Below, piece after piece: positions 34,985 through 45,510 of a stretch of DNA of 64,000 nt; within the stretch, counting starts at the first letter, position 1; each line of letters starts with the position of its first letter. Both the position numbers and the translations under genes were made by a program. The stretch is from Rhizomys pruinosus (taxonomy: Eukaryota > Chordata > Mammalia > Rodentia > Spalacidae), in the NCBI GenBank assembly GCA_009823505.1, contig VZQC01009601.1, positions 1,102,469-1,166,468 on the forward strand. The letters are read 5' to 3'. Under the pieces are notes generated by a model. It was not told the origin of the DNA, ran no database searches, and saw only the letters and a program-made list of their open reading frames with translations.

Positions 34985-35163
34985 AGTTTTTTTTTGTTTG
35001 TTGTTTTTGTTTTGTTTTTTGGTCTTTCGAGGACCAGGTCTCCCCTGTAGCTCCATGCTGGCCTGGAACTCACTCTGTAGACCGAGCTGGCCTTGAACTC
35101 AAAAGATCTCTTGCTCTGCTCCCAAGTGCTAGGGATTAAAGGCGCACGCCACCCTGCCGGCCC
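34985..35163 (-). mobile_element. B1 SINE (degraded copy)
   Basis: Counterpart of 47940-48117: 'ggcctggaactcactctgta' preserved, several indels. Confidence 0.85.
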
Positions 35164-35184
35164 GAAATTCTTAATAAAGAATTT

Positions 35185-35335
35185 TCTTTTAGTCTTTTGA
35201 TAAGGGTCTCGCTGTAGCCCCAGCTGTCGCTGGAACTCACTCTTGTTAGATAGGTCTGTCTTGAACTCACTAGTAGATGCCCGCCTCTGCCTCCCGAGTG
35301 CTGGGATTCAGGTTTCATTGCCCAAGCCCGGCAGA
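35185..35335 (-). mobile_element. B1 SINE (degraded copy)
   Basis: Counterpart of 48135-48290: 'gcctctgcctcccgagtgct' preserved. Confidence 0.85.
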
Positions 35336-35574
35336 GAATTTATATATATTTTTAATGATGGCAATGTCAAATGCGTTGCAAAAGAGAAGCTGTGCAACCT
35401 TGCGGAGGGTGACACCCACTGTTCAATGAGTGCTAGTTCCGTAGCCAGCGCTTCGGTTCAGGTGTTAGCACGTGGTGCCAAGTCACAGTTTGCAAACTTT
35501 TCGGCTCACGTGGTTTTCCGCGGGGCCCCAAACATGCATTGCTGATACTATTCCACGTGCTGCTGGGTTGGGGA

Positions 35575-35760
35575 CAGCACTTTGAATCATTGATTTGACT
35601 AATTTAGTTCTGAAAAACACCAACAAGAGCGGTACCATTGTTGCCATTTGACACCCAGGGGAACTGAGCGGCAGGATGGGGAACTCTACAACGTCTCCAT
35701 TTCTCTGTGCACACCCCCGAGGAGTGGGAGGCTGGGTTGGAACCCAGCTCATTGATTCCA
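35575..35760 (+). mobile_element. MIR-like SINE (copy 1)
   Basis: Counterpart of 48535-48720, almost identical to it. Confidence 0.45.
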
Positions 35761-35789
35761 GGGATTTGTTGTTCTTTTTTGAGAGTGGT

Positions 35790-35800
35790 CTTGCTCACTG
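35790..35800. other. junction between block end and block start
   Basis: Up to about 35794 the sequence follows 48745; from about 35796 it follows 25061 (cactgtgtgtcttgcag). The join is seamless, with at most a base or two of shared sequence, and without N. Confidence 0.88.
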
Positions 35801-37349
35801 TGTGTCTTGCAGTTTGGGTTTGGGCCTGCCTTGTTCTTAAGGGTGGTTAGAGACAGGGTCATCAGATTATATCAACAAATAGCCATTCTTGACATCTATG
35901 GTGTGTGTGACAGCAATAGGCCAAAGAAGTACTTGAGAGAATAAACTTGAGAAAATAATTTTGGGTAGGAACTAATTTTCTCTCAAATGTGATTGATTTC
36001 ATTTTGTTGGACTAGTATGTGTTCTCTTTTCTACAATGTGCTCTTTTTGCAAATACAGTGCCTTTATTTTTTTACTCTGTAAATGATTTGGCATTATTCC
36101 GGAATCTGTTTTTTTAATGATGTTTTTTGATTTCCTGTGAAAAACCGTCTAGCTTATACATCATGGATTCTAAACTTTGAAAAAAGGCATGTTGTATGTA
36201 GTCAGGAGATGATTAATGCTGTGGATATTATCTTCTTCAAGACCAAATTTTATATTCGCTGCGAGTCAGGTGTTCCTTTCCTAAGCAGTAGGCGGCCAGC
36301 GTGCGACTGCTGTGGAAAGAAAAGCATCTAAGGGAGCTGAGATGTCGAAGGAATTTCAGACCATGGACAAAAGAGCTTTGTAGATCAAATCAACCCCTTT
36401 GAGTCACCTTCAGAAGGGAAATAGAAAGCTTCTGTTAGACCCCAGGGAATCAGGAATTCTGCTTATCTGGCTTTCTGAGTCAGACATTGCTACTTAAGGC
36501 TGTTGTTGAAATGTGTGTCTGAAATGTAGAGAAATTCCCCTAGGAATTTTACTATTAGAAATGGCAAAGGGACAAATTTCTGTCGTGGCATCTGTCCCAC
36601 AAGTACTAAAAGGCTTGCTTTGTTGCAAAAACTTTTGAAATTAGAGACTTCTGTTTCTCTCTGTGCATATCCATTCTACCATGTACCGGAGCTAGGGCAT
36701 TTTCCAACAGGCACTAGTCTTTGGTAAGAATCATTCTGCACACATAAAATACTTTGCAAAGCCCTTGGTCTTGGTGGTCTAGACGGCCAGATTAGTTAGT
36801 TAAATATGTGTCAAGCACTTTTTAACAAAGTGCTGTGGCGGACAAGAGACGCGCGGACAAGAGACGGGCGTGCACTGGCTCACGTACATCTTACTGAGTC
36901 TGCACACAGCACGTCTAGGAAGCTGGTCCTGGAACAAGTCGGGCCCAGACCCCAAACTGAAGGCAAACCGACTTCTCCTCTGAGAGGGACAGGCTCTCTC
37001 CATCTTAGGAGACATACCCTCTGCACTCACAGCCTTGACTCTGGGGTCCTCATTGAGTTGCCAGGCAACAGTCTGGGTTTTAGTCTGGGGGATGTGCAGC
37101 CTTAAGCTCGAGCAGCTGTGCCTTCTCAGCTCTCTGCTGCTCAAACTTCGGCTCTGCCTGAAGCCAGGCTCCGGGCTCCATTATCAGCTCAAGCAGAGCT
37201 GGAGCTACTCATTCCAGACCGTGGGTGTCTGGGCACCCTCTAGTCTGGTGTGTTTGCCAGCCTACTTCGGATGGGCTTGGGGAAGCCTACAGAGCCGGGG
37301 CCTCAGACACTTGCACCGCTCCAGGTGACTGCTGCGCCCCCCCCCCCCC
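35796..37349 (+). repeat. duplicated block, copy 2 (clean)
   Basis: Follows 25061-25387, then 39868-41087 of copy 3, nearly identical except for a patch around 36930-37070 where copy 3 has extra bases. It ends in a run of 13 C and the N at 37350; copy 3 continues here into 'cccataattgtcaatctccc'. Confidence 0.93.
36137..36331 (+). other. 64-codon open frame of unknown meaning (copy 2)
   Basis: Begins MKNRLAYTSWILNFEK and ends CDCCGKKSI. The same frame occurs at 39877-40071 with one residue changed (R to K at position 17), and its 3' half at 25490-25615. The 3' half keeps four CpGs and is free of known repeats. An AG lies just before GAGATG inside the frame, so it could be the end of an exon, but nothing proves it. 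I do not recognise the peptide. Confidence 0.2.
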
Positions 37350-37350
37350 N
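37337..37350. other. assembly join: C13 followed by N
   Basis: Homopolymer C run ending in a single N. Sequence on the right is a degraded version of 23.6 kb, unrelated to what follows in copy 3. Confidence 0.85.
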
Positions 37351-37519
37351 TATATTTACATGTGGACAACATGATGAATCCTAGACCCTAGTCCAGACGA
37401 ACGCATATAGGTTTGATCATTTCATTTAGCCTGGCTAGATTCTAATAAACCAATGTTATTTGGGGGATTATACTAATCATATGTCCTTTAATATAATGAT
37501 TACTAGTGTATGAATAGCT

Positions 37520-37790
37520 AATTGCTTGATATGTTATGGGTAATGACTAAGTGGATCCCTGTTGTCGGCAGTGCCCATATGCCTATAGGAGTCAGACAGC
37601 AGATGTGTGTTGGATCTCCTGTGGAAACTATGATCATTCTACACGTCATGGTTGTTCCAAGTCATCCACTCATGTGTGGCGCTGCCTCGCGTATACAAAT
37701 ATGACACTTGGCGTGCCTGTGGTCTGGCAATAGCAGCAAACTTAGTACTCCTATACACATAATTATAACTGTTAGCTTCGAGATCCCTCT
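37520..37790 (-). mobile_element. B2 SINE (degraded copy)
   Basis: Scattered matches to 23640-23845 (ggatccctgttg, cagtgcccatatg) with many inserted bases. Confidence 0.6.
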
Positions 37791-37989
37791 CCAGCCCACA
37801 GCAGCCCATAATACATATCTTTAATGAATGGATTATGCTCATATATCATAATAGGTTGATTTGGGATTCATGCTTATAAATATATACTTATGTTTATATA
37901 TTCATATACATGTGGTATCTAATTAACTTACATCAGATCATATGTATTCTGTATCGATGCCTTCTATATATCATTATTTTTCTCTATTT

Positions 37990-38215
37990 TTTTTTGCCAT
38001 ACATTTGTGAGACAGAGTCTCACCTGTAACGAAAATGCCTATCCACAGCCTTGTTCACATGTAAACTGCTCCACTGTATTGTGATAATGAGAGCCTAACA
38101 TATAGACTGGCCCATCGGGGGAATCATGCAAGCTTACACATTGAGTCACACCACACCGTACTTCCGTCTGCCTCCTGAGTGCTGGGATTAAGGAGTGCAC
38201 CGAGGCTGGCTACAA
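37990..38215 (-). mobile_element. B1 SINE (degraded copy)
   Basis: 'gtgagacagagtctcacctg' at left and 'ctcctgagtgctgggattaa' at right survive. The middle does not match the B1 consensus. Confidence 0.55.
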
Positions 38216-38329
38216 TTAATGGGGTAACTAAAATTTTCCAAACTAATAGATAATGCAAAATTACAATGATGGCCGTATGTCAATGGCCAGAAACATGGCT
38301 AAGATGGCTTTGTTGATGAAATATTTTTT

Positions 38330-38510
38330 TTTTCTCTTTTTATCTTTTTTTTTTTTTTTTTTGGAAGTGGTCCTACCTGAAGCCCCAGTTGTCCTGGAAC
38401 CGCTCTGTAGACCAGGCTGGCCTTTGAACTCGTGACAAAGATCTGCGCTGCCTTCTGCCTCCTGAGTGCTAGGATTAAAGGTGTGGCACCACCTCTGCCT
38501 GGCTAAGAGC
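38330..38510 (-). mobile_element. B1 SINE (degraded copy)
   Basis: Counterpart of 24112-24265: 'aagccccagttgtcctggaa', 'ctcctgagtgctaggattaa'. Confidence 0.85.
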
Positions 38511-39876
38511 AGGAAATTTTATGTGTACAGTAGGTACTCATGTCACAATATTGAGTCTGGGGTCAGGTGTCTCAGCACTAAGTTGGCACTGTGGGGTGGG
38601 ACAGCAATCACAGTATAAAGTGTGCGAGTTGTATGTTTGTGGAATGAAAGTGGCTAATGAAGTTGTTGGCACACAAAGGCCACCATCCAGAGAACATCTC
38701 CCATTTCGTTGCAGGTATACTTGGAATTAATTTTAGTGGTTGTGCATTCATAAGCCATAACTGTTGTCAAAATTTTCAAGGCCTACACATTTAGTTACAT
38801 GACCCATATGATGTCGAAACCCAAAGTTTAAGAAGCTAGCTAGGGGTATATCAAGCAAATGACTTGTCGGAGGAATGTGTTGGGGTAAGGACCCCAATAT
38901 CGCACTGGGCCCTAATACCGGACTTGGGCGATAAGTGGAATACCCGATTTTGCTGTGGCATGTTATAGGCAAGTTGATTCAGGGCTATATATCGTGCTGG
39001 GAGGAGATAGCCATTAGGGAGAGGTCAGTCCCTGTTTAAGGGCAGTCTCTTTGGTAGGGGGTAACAGGTAGGGATTCATGGCAATATACATTTTTTGATA
39101 TATTTCTCTAGACATGTACTATAGATTAGGGTACAAGTGAATTGGAATGGGAGATAAGGGGTATCCATAGGCAGGGGTTTTCCAAACTATCCATATATCA
39201 CAACAAATATATGGTGGGATAGTTTTTCATAAAATAAAATTATTTACTCATTAAAAAATGAAGCTGGGTGCCATTATACATCTCATTAGTCAGGCACTGG
39301 ACATAGAGGAATAGGGGCAGAAGACCACTAGCCTTAGTATCTAAAATCTATTAGAATAATAGCTTAGCTAGACATAAGCATTCTAAAGAGATGGTTTTTT
39401 TTTTCTTTATTCTTGGTGCCTAGAATTAGAAATTGAACTACAGAGAAGAAAAAGGGCTGGAGGACGTTTGCAAAACCAGGAATAGGAAAACCCAAGATAG
39501 ACGCTGTGTGTCTTGCAGTTTGGGTTTGGGCCTGCCTTGTTCTTAAGGGTGGTTAGAGACAGGGTCATCAGATTATATCAACAAATAGCCATTCTTGACA
39601 TCTATGGTGTGTGTGACAGCAATAGGCCAAAGAAGTACTTGAGAGAATAAACTTGAGAAAATAATTTTTGGGTAGGAGCAACTAATTTTCTCAACATCAA
39701 ATGTGATTGATTTCAGGTTTTTCGTTGGACTGTATCGTTTCCTTTCTACATGTGCTCAAAAAATATATTTGTATAGCATAACAAAGATAGAATAATAAAA
39801 TTTTAATTCTCTGTAAATTGATTTGGCATTAAAATTAACCGGAATCTGTTTTTTTAATGATGTTTTTTGATTTCCT

Positions 39877-40071
39877 GTGAAAAACCGTCTAGCTTATACA
39901 TCATGGATTCTAAACTTTGAAAAAAAGCATGTTGTATGTAGTCAGGAGATGATTAATGCTGTGGATATTATCTTCTTCAAGACCAAATTTTATATTCGCT
40001 GCGAGTCAGGTGTTCCTTTCCTAAGCAGTAGGCGGCCAGCGTGCGACTGCTGTGGAAAGAAAAGCATCTAA
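39877..40071 (+). other. 64-codon open frame of unknown meaning (copy 3)
   Basis: Same frame as 36137-36331, differing by a single residue. See that entry. Confidence 0.2.
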
Positions 40072-41340
40072 GGGAGCTGAGATGTCGAAGGAATTTCAGA
40101 CCATGGACAAAAGAGCTTTGTAGATCAAATCAACCCCTTTGAGTCACCTTCAGAAGGGAAATAGAAAGCTTCTGTTAGACCCCAGGGAATCAGGAATTCT
40201 GCTTATCTGGCTTTCTGAGTCAGACATTGCTACTTAAGGCTGTTGTTGAAATGTGTGTCTGAAATGTAGAGAAATTCCCCTAGGAATTTTACTATTAGAA
40301 ATGGCAAAGGGACAAATTTCTGTCGTGGCATCTGTCCCACAAGTACTAAAAGGCTTGCTTTGTTGCAAAAACTTTTGAAATTAGAGACTTCTGTTTCTCT
40401 CTGTGCATATCCATTCTACCATGTACCGGAGCTAGGGCATTTTCCAACAGGCACTAGTCTTTGGTAAGAATCATTCTGCACACATAAAATACTTTGCAAA
40501 GCCCTTGGTCTTGGTGGTCTAGACGGCCAGATTAGTTAGTTAAATATGTGTCAAGCACTTTTTAACAAAGTGCTGTGGCGGACAAGAGACGCGCGGACAA
40601 GAGACGGGCGTGCACTGGCTCACGTACATCTTACTGAGTCTGCACACAGCACGTCTAGGAAGCTGGTCCTGGAACAAGTCGGGCCGCAGAACCTCCCAAA
40701 ACTGAAGGCAACCCGTCTTCTCCTCTGAGAAGTGGGACGCCTCTCTCCATCTAGGGGACATACCTCTCTGCACTCACAAGCCTTGACTCTGGGGGTCCTC
40801 AATTGAGTTTGCCAGGCAACAGTCTGGGTTTTAGTCTGGGGGATGTGCAGCCTTAAGCTCGAGCAGCTGTGCCTTCTCAGCTCTCTGCTGCTCAAACTTC
40901 GGCTCTGCCTGAAGCCAGGCTCCGGGCTCCATTATCAGCTCAAGCAGAGCTGGAGCTACTCATTCCAGACCGTGGGTGTCTGGGCACCCTCTAGTCTGGT
41001 GTGTTTGCCAGCCTACTTCGGATGGGCTTGGGGAAGCCTACAGAGCCGGGGCCTCAGACACTTGCACCGCTCCAGGTGACTGCTGCGCCCATAATTGTCA
41101 ATCTCCCCCCAGATGCAAAGCCACAGGACATCCAGGCTCATCATCCTTCCTCCGGTGTGGAAGGAGGGCCTGGGCTGCAGCGAGGAAGAGGGTCACAAAG
41201 TGCAGTGCGCAGAAAATGGACACATCTACAATCATACTCTGTACTTTTGTGTATTTTTCTTTGAGATTCGTCGATGTTGGTGCACACAGATGGTTTTATC
41301 TGCTGTATGATGAGCTTATTAGAATTGACTTCACGCCTGT
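40072..41340. other. spacer of duplicated block, copy 3
   Basis: Unique-looking. 40575-40615 holds a small CpG-rich tandem repeat (gcggacaagagacg twice). Open frames up to 127 codons (40976-41359) have no recognisable domains. Confidence 0.4.
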
Positions 41341-41344
41341 GAAG

Positions 41345-41527
41345 ATTTTTTTTTTTTAATCATTTGTCTCTGTGTAGGTTTGTGTGGGTGAGGACACAGT
41401 GTCCCTGGAGGCTAGAAGAGGGTGTTGGGTAGCCTGAGCTGGAATTACAGTTGCTTGCGAACCGCAGATACAGACGCTGGGGCTTGATTAAGGTATCCGC
41501 GAAAGGGAAACTATATTCTTGTATGCA

Positions 41528-41584
<57 letters not shown>

Positions 41585-41757
41585 TCTTTTCGTCTCCCTG
41601 TAGCCCCAGCTGTCCTGGAACTAGCTCTGAAGACCAGGCTGGTCTCGAACTCACAAAGATCCACCTGCCTCTGCCTCCTGAGTGCCAGGATTAAAGGCGT
41701 GCACCACCACGCCCGGCTCGTATGCACTCTTAGCCAGTGCGCCATCTCTCTAGTACC
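41345..41757 (-). mobile_element. B2/B3-type SINE split by a B1
   Basis: Outer SINE: 'ggaggctagaagagggtgtt' on the left and 'gccagtgcgccatctctcta' on the right of the inserted B1. Both flanks of the B1 carry gtatgcactc. Confidence 0.75.
41530..41718 (-). mobile_element. B1 SINE with long poly-T tail
   Basis: About 50 T (41531-41583), then 'ccctgtagccccagctgtcc', 'agaccaggctggtctcgaac', 'caccaccacgcccggct'. Target copy gtatgcactc on both sides. Confidence 0.94.
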
Positions 41758-42207
41758 TTTTATGCCATTTAGTTAGTACCTAATTGAGCACCTAGATGAT
41801 CCAGACAGGAGTTGTTCAAAGGTGTCAAAACTTAAGGACAAAAAAGACCAATGTTTCTGCTACCCAGGTCTTAGTGTTTCATTCCTTTCCGGGCCATTCG
41901 AGTTGAGTCTAGCAATTCACTACCATGGTCCTGTGGACGTTGGTAACAACATAAGCCACATGAATGGAATCTTGCTAGGGAGCCTGCACGGGGCTAAGAG
42001 CTATTCTTACACTTACAAACTTGCTTTCCAAAGCGCTCATGCCACCTGTCTGTGCTTCCTAAGTTCTGATTTCTCTTCAGCCCTAGCAAATCCTGCACTT
42101 GAAGTTGTGGCTAGCTAACGGGCCGGAGCAGGGCTTCCCTTACCCAGTGCATGTGGCTCTCTGCTAGCGAGGCTGTTTCTGTCAAGACTTTATTGACCAT
42201 TTTAATC
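41758..42207. other. spacer, copy 3
   Basis: Unique-looking. A 98-codon frame (41822-42118) and its shorter counterpart at 28367-28606 share their start but have no recognisable domain. Confidence 0.4.
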
Positions 42208-42380
42208 TTAATTTTTTTATGTATGTGTTTGACCTGCATGTATGTAAGTGTACTGCATTGTATGCAGTGCTAGAAGAGGGCATCGGATCCCCTGGAACTG
42301 GAGTACAGATGGTTGATGGCTGCCAGGTGGGTTCTGGGAACCGACCCTGGGTCCTTTGCAAGAGCAGCCGGTGCTCTTTT
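42208..42380 (-). mobile_element. B2 SINE, head missing
   Basis: 'gaagagggcatcggatcccc', 'ctggaactggagtacagatg', stops at 'gtgctctttt', where an L1 tail begins. Confidence 0.88.
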
Positions 42381-42760
42381 TTAAATATATTTTTTAACAT
42401 ATATTTTTATACAAGATTACATTACAAATCAAATCTAGATCTGTGGCCCCCTCTCTGCCTCCCACCCCACCAGAGCTCATGCATTCTGCCAAACATGTTT
42501 TTCATCTTTTTCTCGGTCTTTCTCAAAATTCTCGATGTAGAAGTTGACAGTTTCGAGCAGAAGTTCACCATTTCAGTCATTTCTTTGATGCAGTGTTTTC
42601 TGTTGTTGTTGTTCTTTCCAATATGCATCACTCCCAACTACTTGGACAAAAGCTCAGGGAGCCCTGCACAAGAAATACTTACAACTAGGTAATTGGTGCT
42701 AGCATCCACAGATGAGGGTTACCATTCGTCGTTTGTTTTTCTGGGACGTTGAGCTATCTC
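42381..42760 (-). mobile_element. L1 3'-end fragment, 5'-truncated
   Basis: Reverse complement closely matches the 3' end of the plus-strand L1 at 44995-45340 (shared words such as 'aacatgtttggcagaatgca' read on the minus strand). It has only the ORF2 tail and 3' UTR. Confidence 0.88.
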
Positions 42761-42966
42761 TCCCTTAAAAAAGTTCTTCTGAGCTGCTGACCATCGTATT
42801 TACGACTTTCCCCACAGGCTTTCATTCTGCTTATTAATATGCAAATTTCAAATAATAATTCATGGCTGGTTATATTTGTAGCAATTACCCTTCTATCTTT
42901 GTCCAAGATTTTTATGTGTGTCTGTGGAAGTTAAACAAATGTACTGGAGTTAAAATGTGATAAATG

Positions 42967-43180
42967 GGGGCTGGAGAGATGGCTCAGCAGTTAAAGAGCA
43001 CTGGCCATTCTTGCAGAAGACCCAGGTTTGAATCCTGGCACCCACATGGCAGCTAATAACTGTCCATAAATCCAGTTCCAGGGGATCCAACACCCTCTTC
43101 TGTTCTCTATGGGCATTGCATGACATGGATGCACTTAAATACATGCAGGCAAAACACTCAAACATATAAAATAAAAATAA
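42967..43180 (+). mobile_element. B2 SINE
   Basis: 'ggggctggagagatggctca', 'cacccacatggcagctaata', 'aaaacactcaaacatataaa'. Complete, with A/T-rich tail. Confidence 0.95.
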
Positions 43181-43756
43181 ATTTAGAAATTAAATGTAAC
43201 TTACTTGATAAATGTATCTTATTATCTTCTTGGTGAATTAACAAGTTACTCTCTTTCTCTGTCTCAACTTATAATTCTGAACTGTTCCAAGTTCAGAAAG
43301 ATCTGAGTACATTTCTGACATTTTCTTGTAACTTTCAGTCTTTTGCTTTTCACATTTTAGATGTATAATGCATGTGGAATTTGCTTTTGTGTATGAAGTG
43401 AGATAGATCTCTTTCCTCGTGAGAACCCAGTGTTCCAGCATGGGTGGTATACAGAGTGTGGTAGCACTGTATCTGAAATAGTATTAGCAAGCAAGCAATG
43501 AAATATTTAAGTTTTTGGACTTTTAGTAACATAGCTCAAACTTAAAAAATTGGATGTTGCTAACAAATTTTAAATTACTATAGAAAAAGTCAGATTCCAA
43601 GCAGGTAGTGAAAGATGCAGTTTCCTCAGGATTGTGTGCATAGCTCGTTAAAACACTGTTCCACCCAGTTGAATGTGTTCCATGGATTGATTCAATGTTA
43701 CATTTTGATACAATGCTTTTCAAATTAAGAAAAATGTCTCAGGCCAGTGAGGGTAA
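43181..43756. other. spacer, copy 3
   Basis: A/T-rich unique-looking sequence, no supported feature. Confidence 0.4.
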
Positions 43757-45040
43757 AAAAGCTGGAAAAACAAAAGACCCCAAATAGCCAAATCAACCCT
43801 GAGTGAAAAGAGCTACACAGGAGGGATCTCTATACCAGATTTCAAACTATACTACAGGGCTATAGTCATAAAAACAGCCTGGTACTGGCACAAAAACAGA
43901 CCTGTTGACCAATGGAACAAAACCGAAGATCCAAATCTGAGCACATACAATTTCAGCCATCTCATATTTGACAAGGGGGCCAAGAAACCACAATGGAGAA
44001 AAGACAGCATCTTCAGCAAGTGGTGTTGGCAAAACTGGATCACCACTTGTAGAAGAATGAAATTAAACCCCTACCTCTCACCCTGTACAAAAGTCAACTC
44101 CAGATGGATTAAAGACCTCAACGTGAAACCCCAAACTCTGAAGGTGATAGAAGAAAAAGTTGGCAGCAGACTACAAGACATAGGCGTAGGAAAAGACTTC
44201 CTAAATCAGACAGCAGCTGCACAAGAATTAAGGTCGACAATTGACAAATGGGACCTCATCAAACTCAAAAGCTTCTGTACATCAAAAGAAACAATCAAGG
44301 AAGTGAAGAGAAATCCCACAGAGTGGGAGGAAACCTTCACTGCAGATACATCTGACAAAGCATTGATTTCCAGAATATATAAACTACTCAAAAAACAAAG
44401 AAAAAAGAAAACAAATGACCCACTCAATAGATGGAGCAAAGAACTGAACAGAGACTTCACAAGTGAGGAATTAGAGATGTCTGAGAAACACCTCAAGAAC
44501 TGTTCAACATCACTAATCATTAAGGAAATGCAAATGAAAACCACTTTAAGATATCATCTTACTCCAATAAGACTGGCTAGGATCAAGAAAACAAATGATA
44601 CCAAGTGCTGGAGAGGTTGTGGGGAAAGGGGAACACTCATCCACTGCTGGTGGGAATGTAAACTCGTACAGCCACTATGGAAAGCAGTGTGGAGAACCCT
44701 TGGAAGACTTGGAATGAACTTGCCACCCGACCCAGCCATACCACTCCTGGGCATGTACCCTCAAGACTTACGCCACCACAGAGATACATGCACGGCCATG
44801 TTTATTTCAGCTCTCTTCACAATAGCAAAGAGCTGGAACCAACCTAAATGCCCCTCAACTGACGAGTGGATAGAGAAAATGTGGTACATCTACACAATGG
44901 AGTTCTATGCAGCAGTAAAGAAAGACGACATCACGAGCTTTGCAGGAAAATGGCTGGAGCTAGAGGACATCATGCTGAGTGAAGTAACACAGTCCCAGAA
45001 AAACAAACGACGAATGGTATCCCTCATCTGTGGATGCTAG
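43757..45040 (+). pseudogene. L1 ORF2 C-terminal fragment, open frame
   Basis: About 427 codons without a stop, followed by TGA-equivalent termination at 45040; there is no ATG until 44057 (327 codons from there). It covers the region after the reverse transcriptase and the C-terminal segment. Recognisable motifs are [14 protein letters not shown] near the start, [21 protein letters not shown], and the cysteine/histidine motif [18 protein letters not shown], followed by [17 protein letters not shown]. The endonuclease and reverse-transcriptase domains are absent, so the fragment cannot retrotranspose. The intact frame shows the insertion is recent and that this copy of the block is accurately sequenced. 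Its counterpart at 30430-32370 is broken many times. Confidence 0.93.
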
Positions 45041-45275
45041 TGCCAATTACCCAGTTGTAAGTATTTCTTGTGTAGGGCCCCCTGAGCTTTTGTACAAAGC
45101 AGTTGGGCGTAATGCATTTTGGAAACAACAACAACAACAACAACAACAACAGAAAAGACTGCATCAAAGAACTGACTGAAACAGTGAACTTCTGCTCAAA
45201 ACAGTCAACTTCCCCTTGGAAAATATTGAGAAAGACTAAGAGATGAAAAGCATGTTTGGCAGAATGCATGAGCTC

Positions 45276-45297
45276 TGGCGGGGTGGGGGAATGGGCG
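45276..45297 (+). other. G-quadruplex-type motif in L1 3' UTR
   Basis: Four G runs (ggggtgggggaatgggcggg) with loops of 1-3 bases. G-rich tracts in the 3' UTR are a known conserved trait of mammalian L1s. Confidence 0.8.
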
Positions 45298-45358
45298 GGA
45301 ACACAGGTCTAGATTTGTTAAAAATAAATAAATAAATAAATTTATGAAAAAAAAAAAA

Positions 45359-45510
45359 GCTGGTGCTGTAGTAAGCCTACCAACCCGAGTTCAGTCCCAC
45401 AGCCACCACGCCTGGTGAGAACCCACTCCCAAAACTTGCCCTCTGATCTCTGCTGTGGCATGCTCACGACCCAATAATAAATTAAATTAAAAAGAAAATA
45501 AAAATGTTTA
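45359..45510 (+). mobile_element. B3-type SINE
   Basis: 'gctggtgctgtagtaagcct', 'gccctctgatctctgctgtg', A/T tail with aataataaat. The head is partly lost next to the L1 tail. Confidence 0.6.

Larger units (their letters stand above)
27641..35794 (+). repeat. duplicated block, copy 1 (mostly error-rich)
   Basis: Co-linear with 41107-48745. Long stretches carry single-base indels every 10-30 bp, while others, such as 33040-33530 and 35345-35760, are near identical to the clean copy. This patchiness fits raw or partly polished long-read sequence rather than evolutionary divergence. Confidence 0.9.
37351..39395 (+). repeat. degraded copy of 23600-24955
   Basis: Co-linear with the left flank: corrupted B2 (about 37520-37790), corrupted TA region (37800-37990), two B1s, then a clean island at 38508-38635 (gtgtacagtaggtactcatg) and the L1 tail. 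Extra bases are inserted throughout, stretching 1.35 kb to 2.0 kb. Confidence 0.88.
43757..45356 (+). mobile_element. 5'-truncated L1, well preserved
   Basis: Contains the last third of ORF2 in one frame, a complete 3' UTR with (CAA)n and a G-rich tract (45276-45297), and A-rich tail. It starts within ORF2, the usual outcome of incomplete reverse transcription. Confidence 0.93.
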
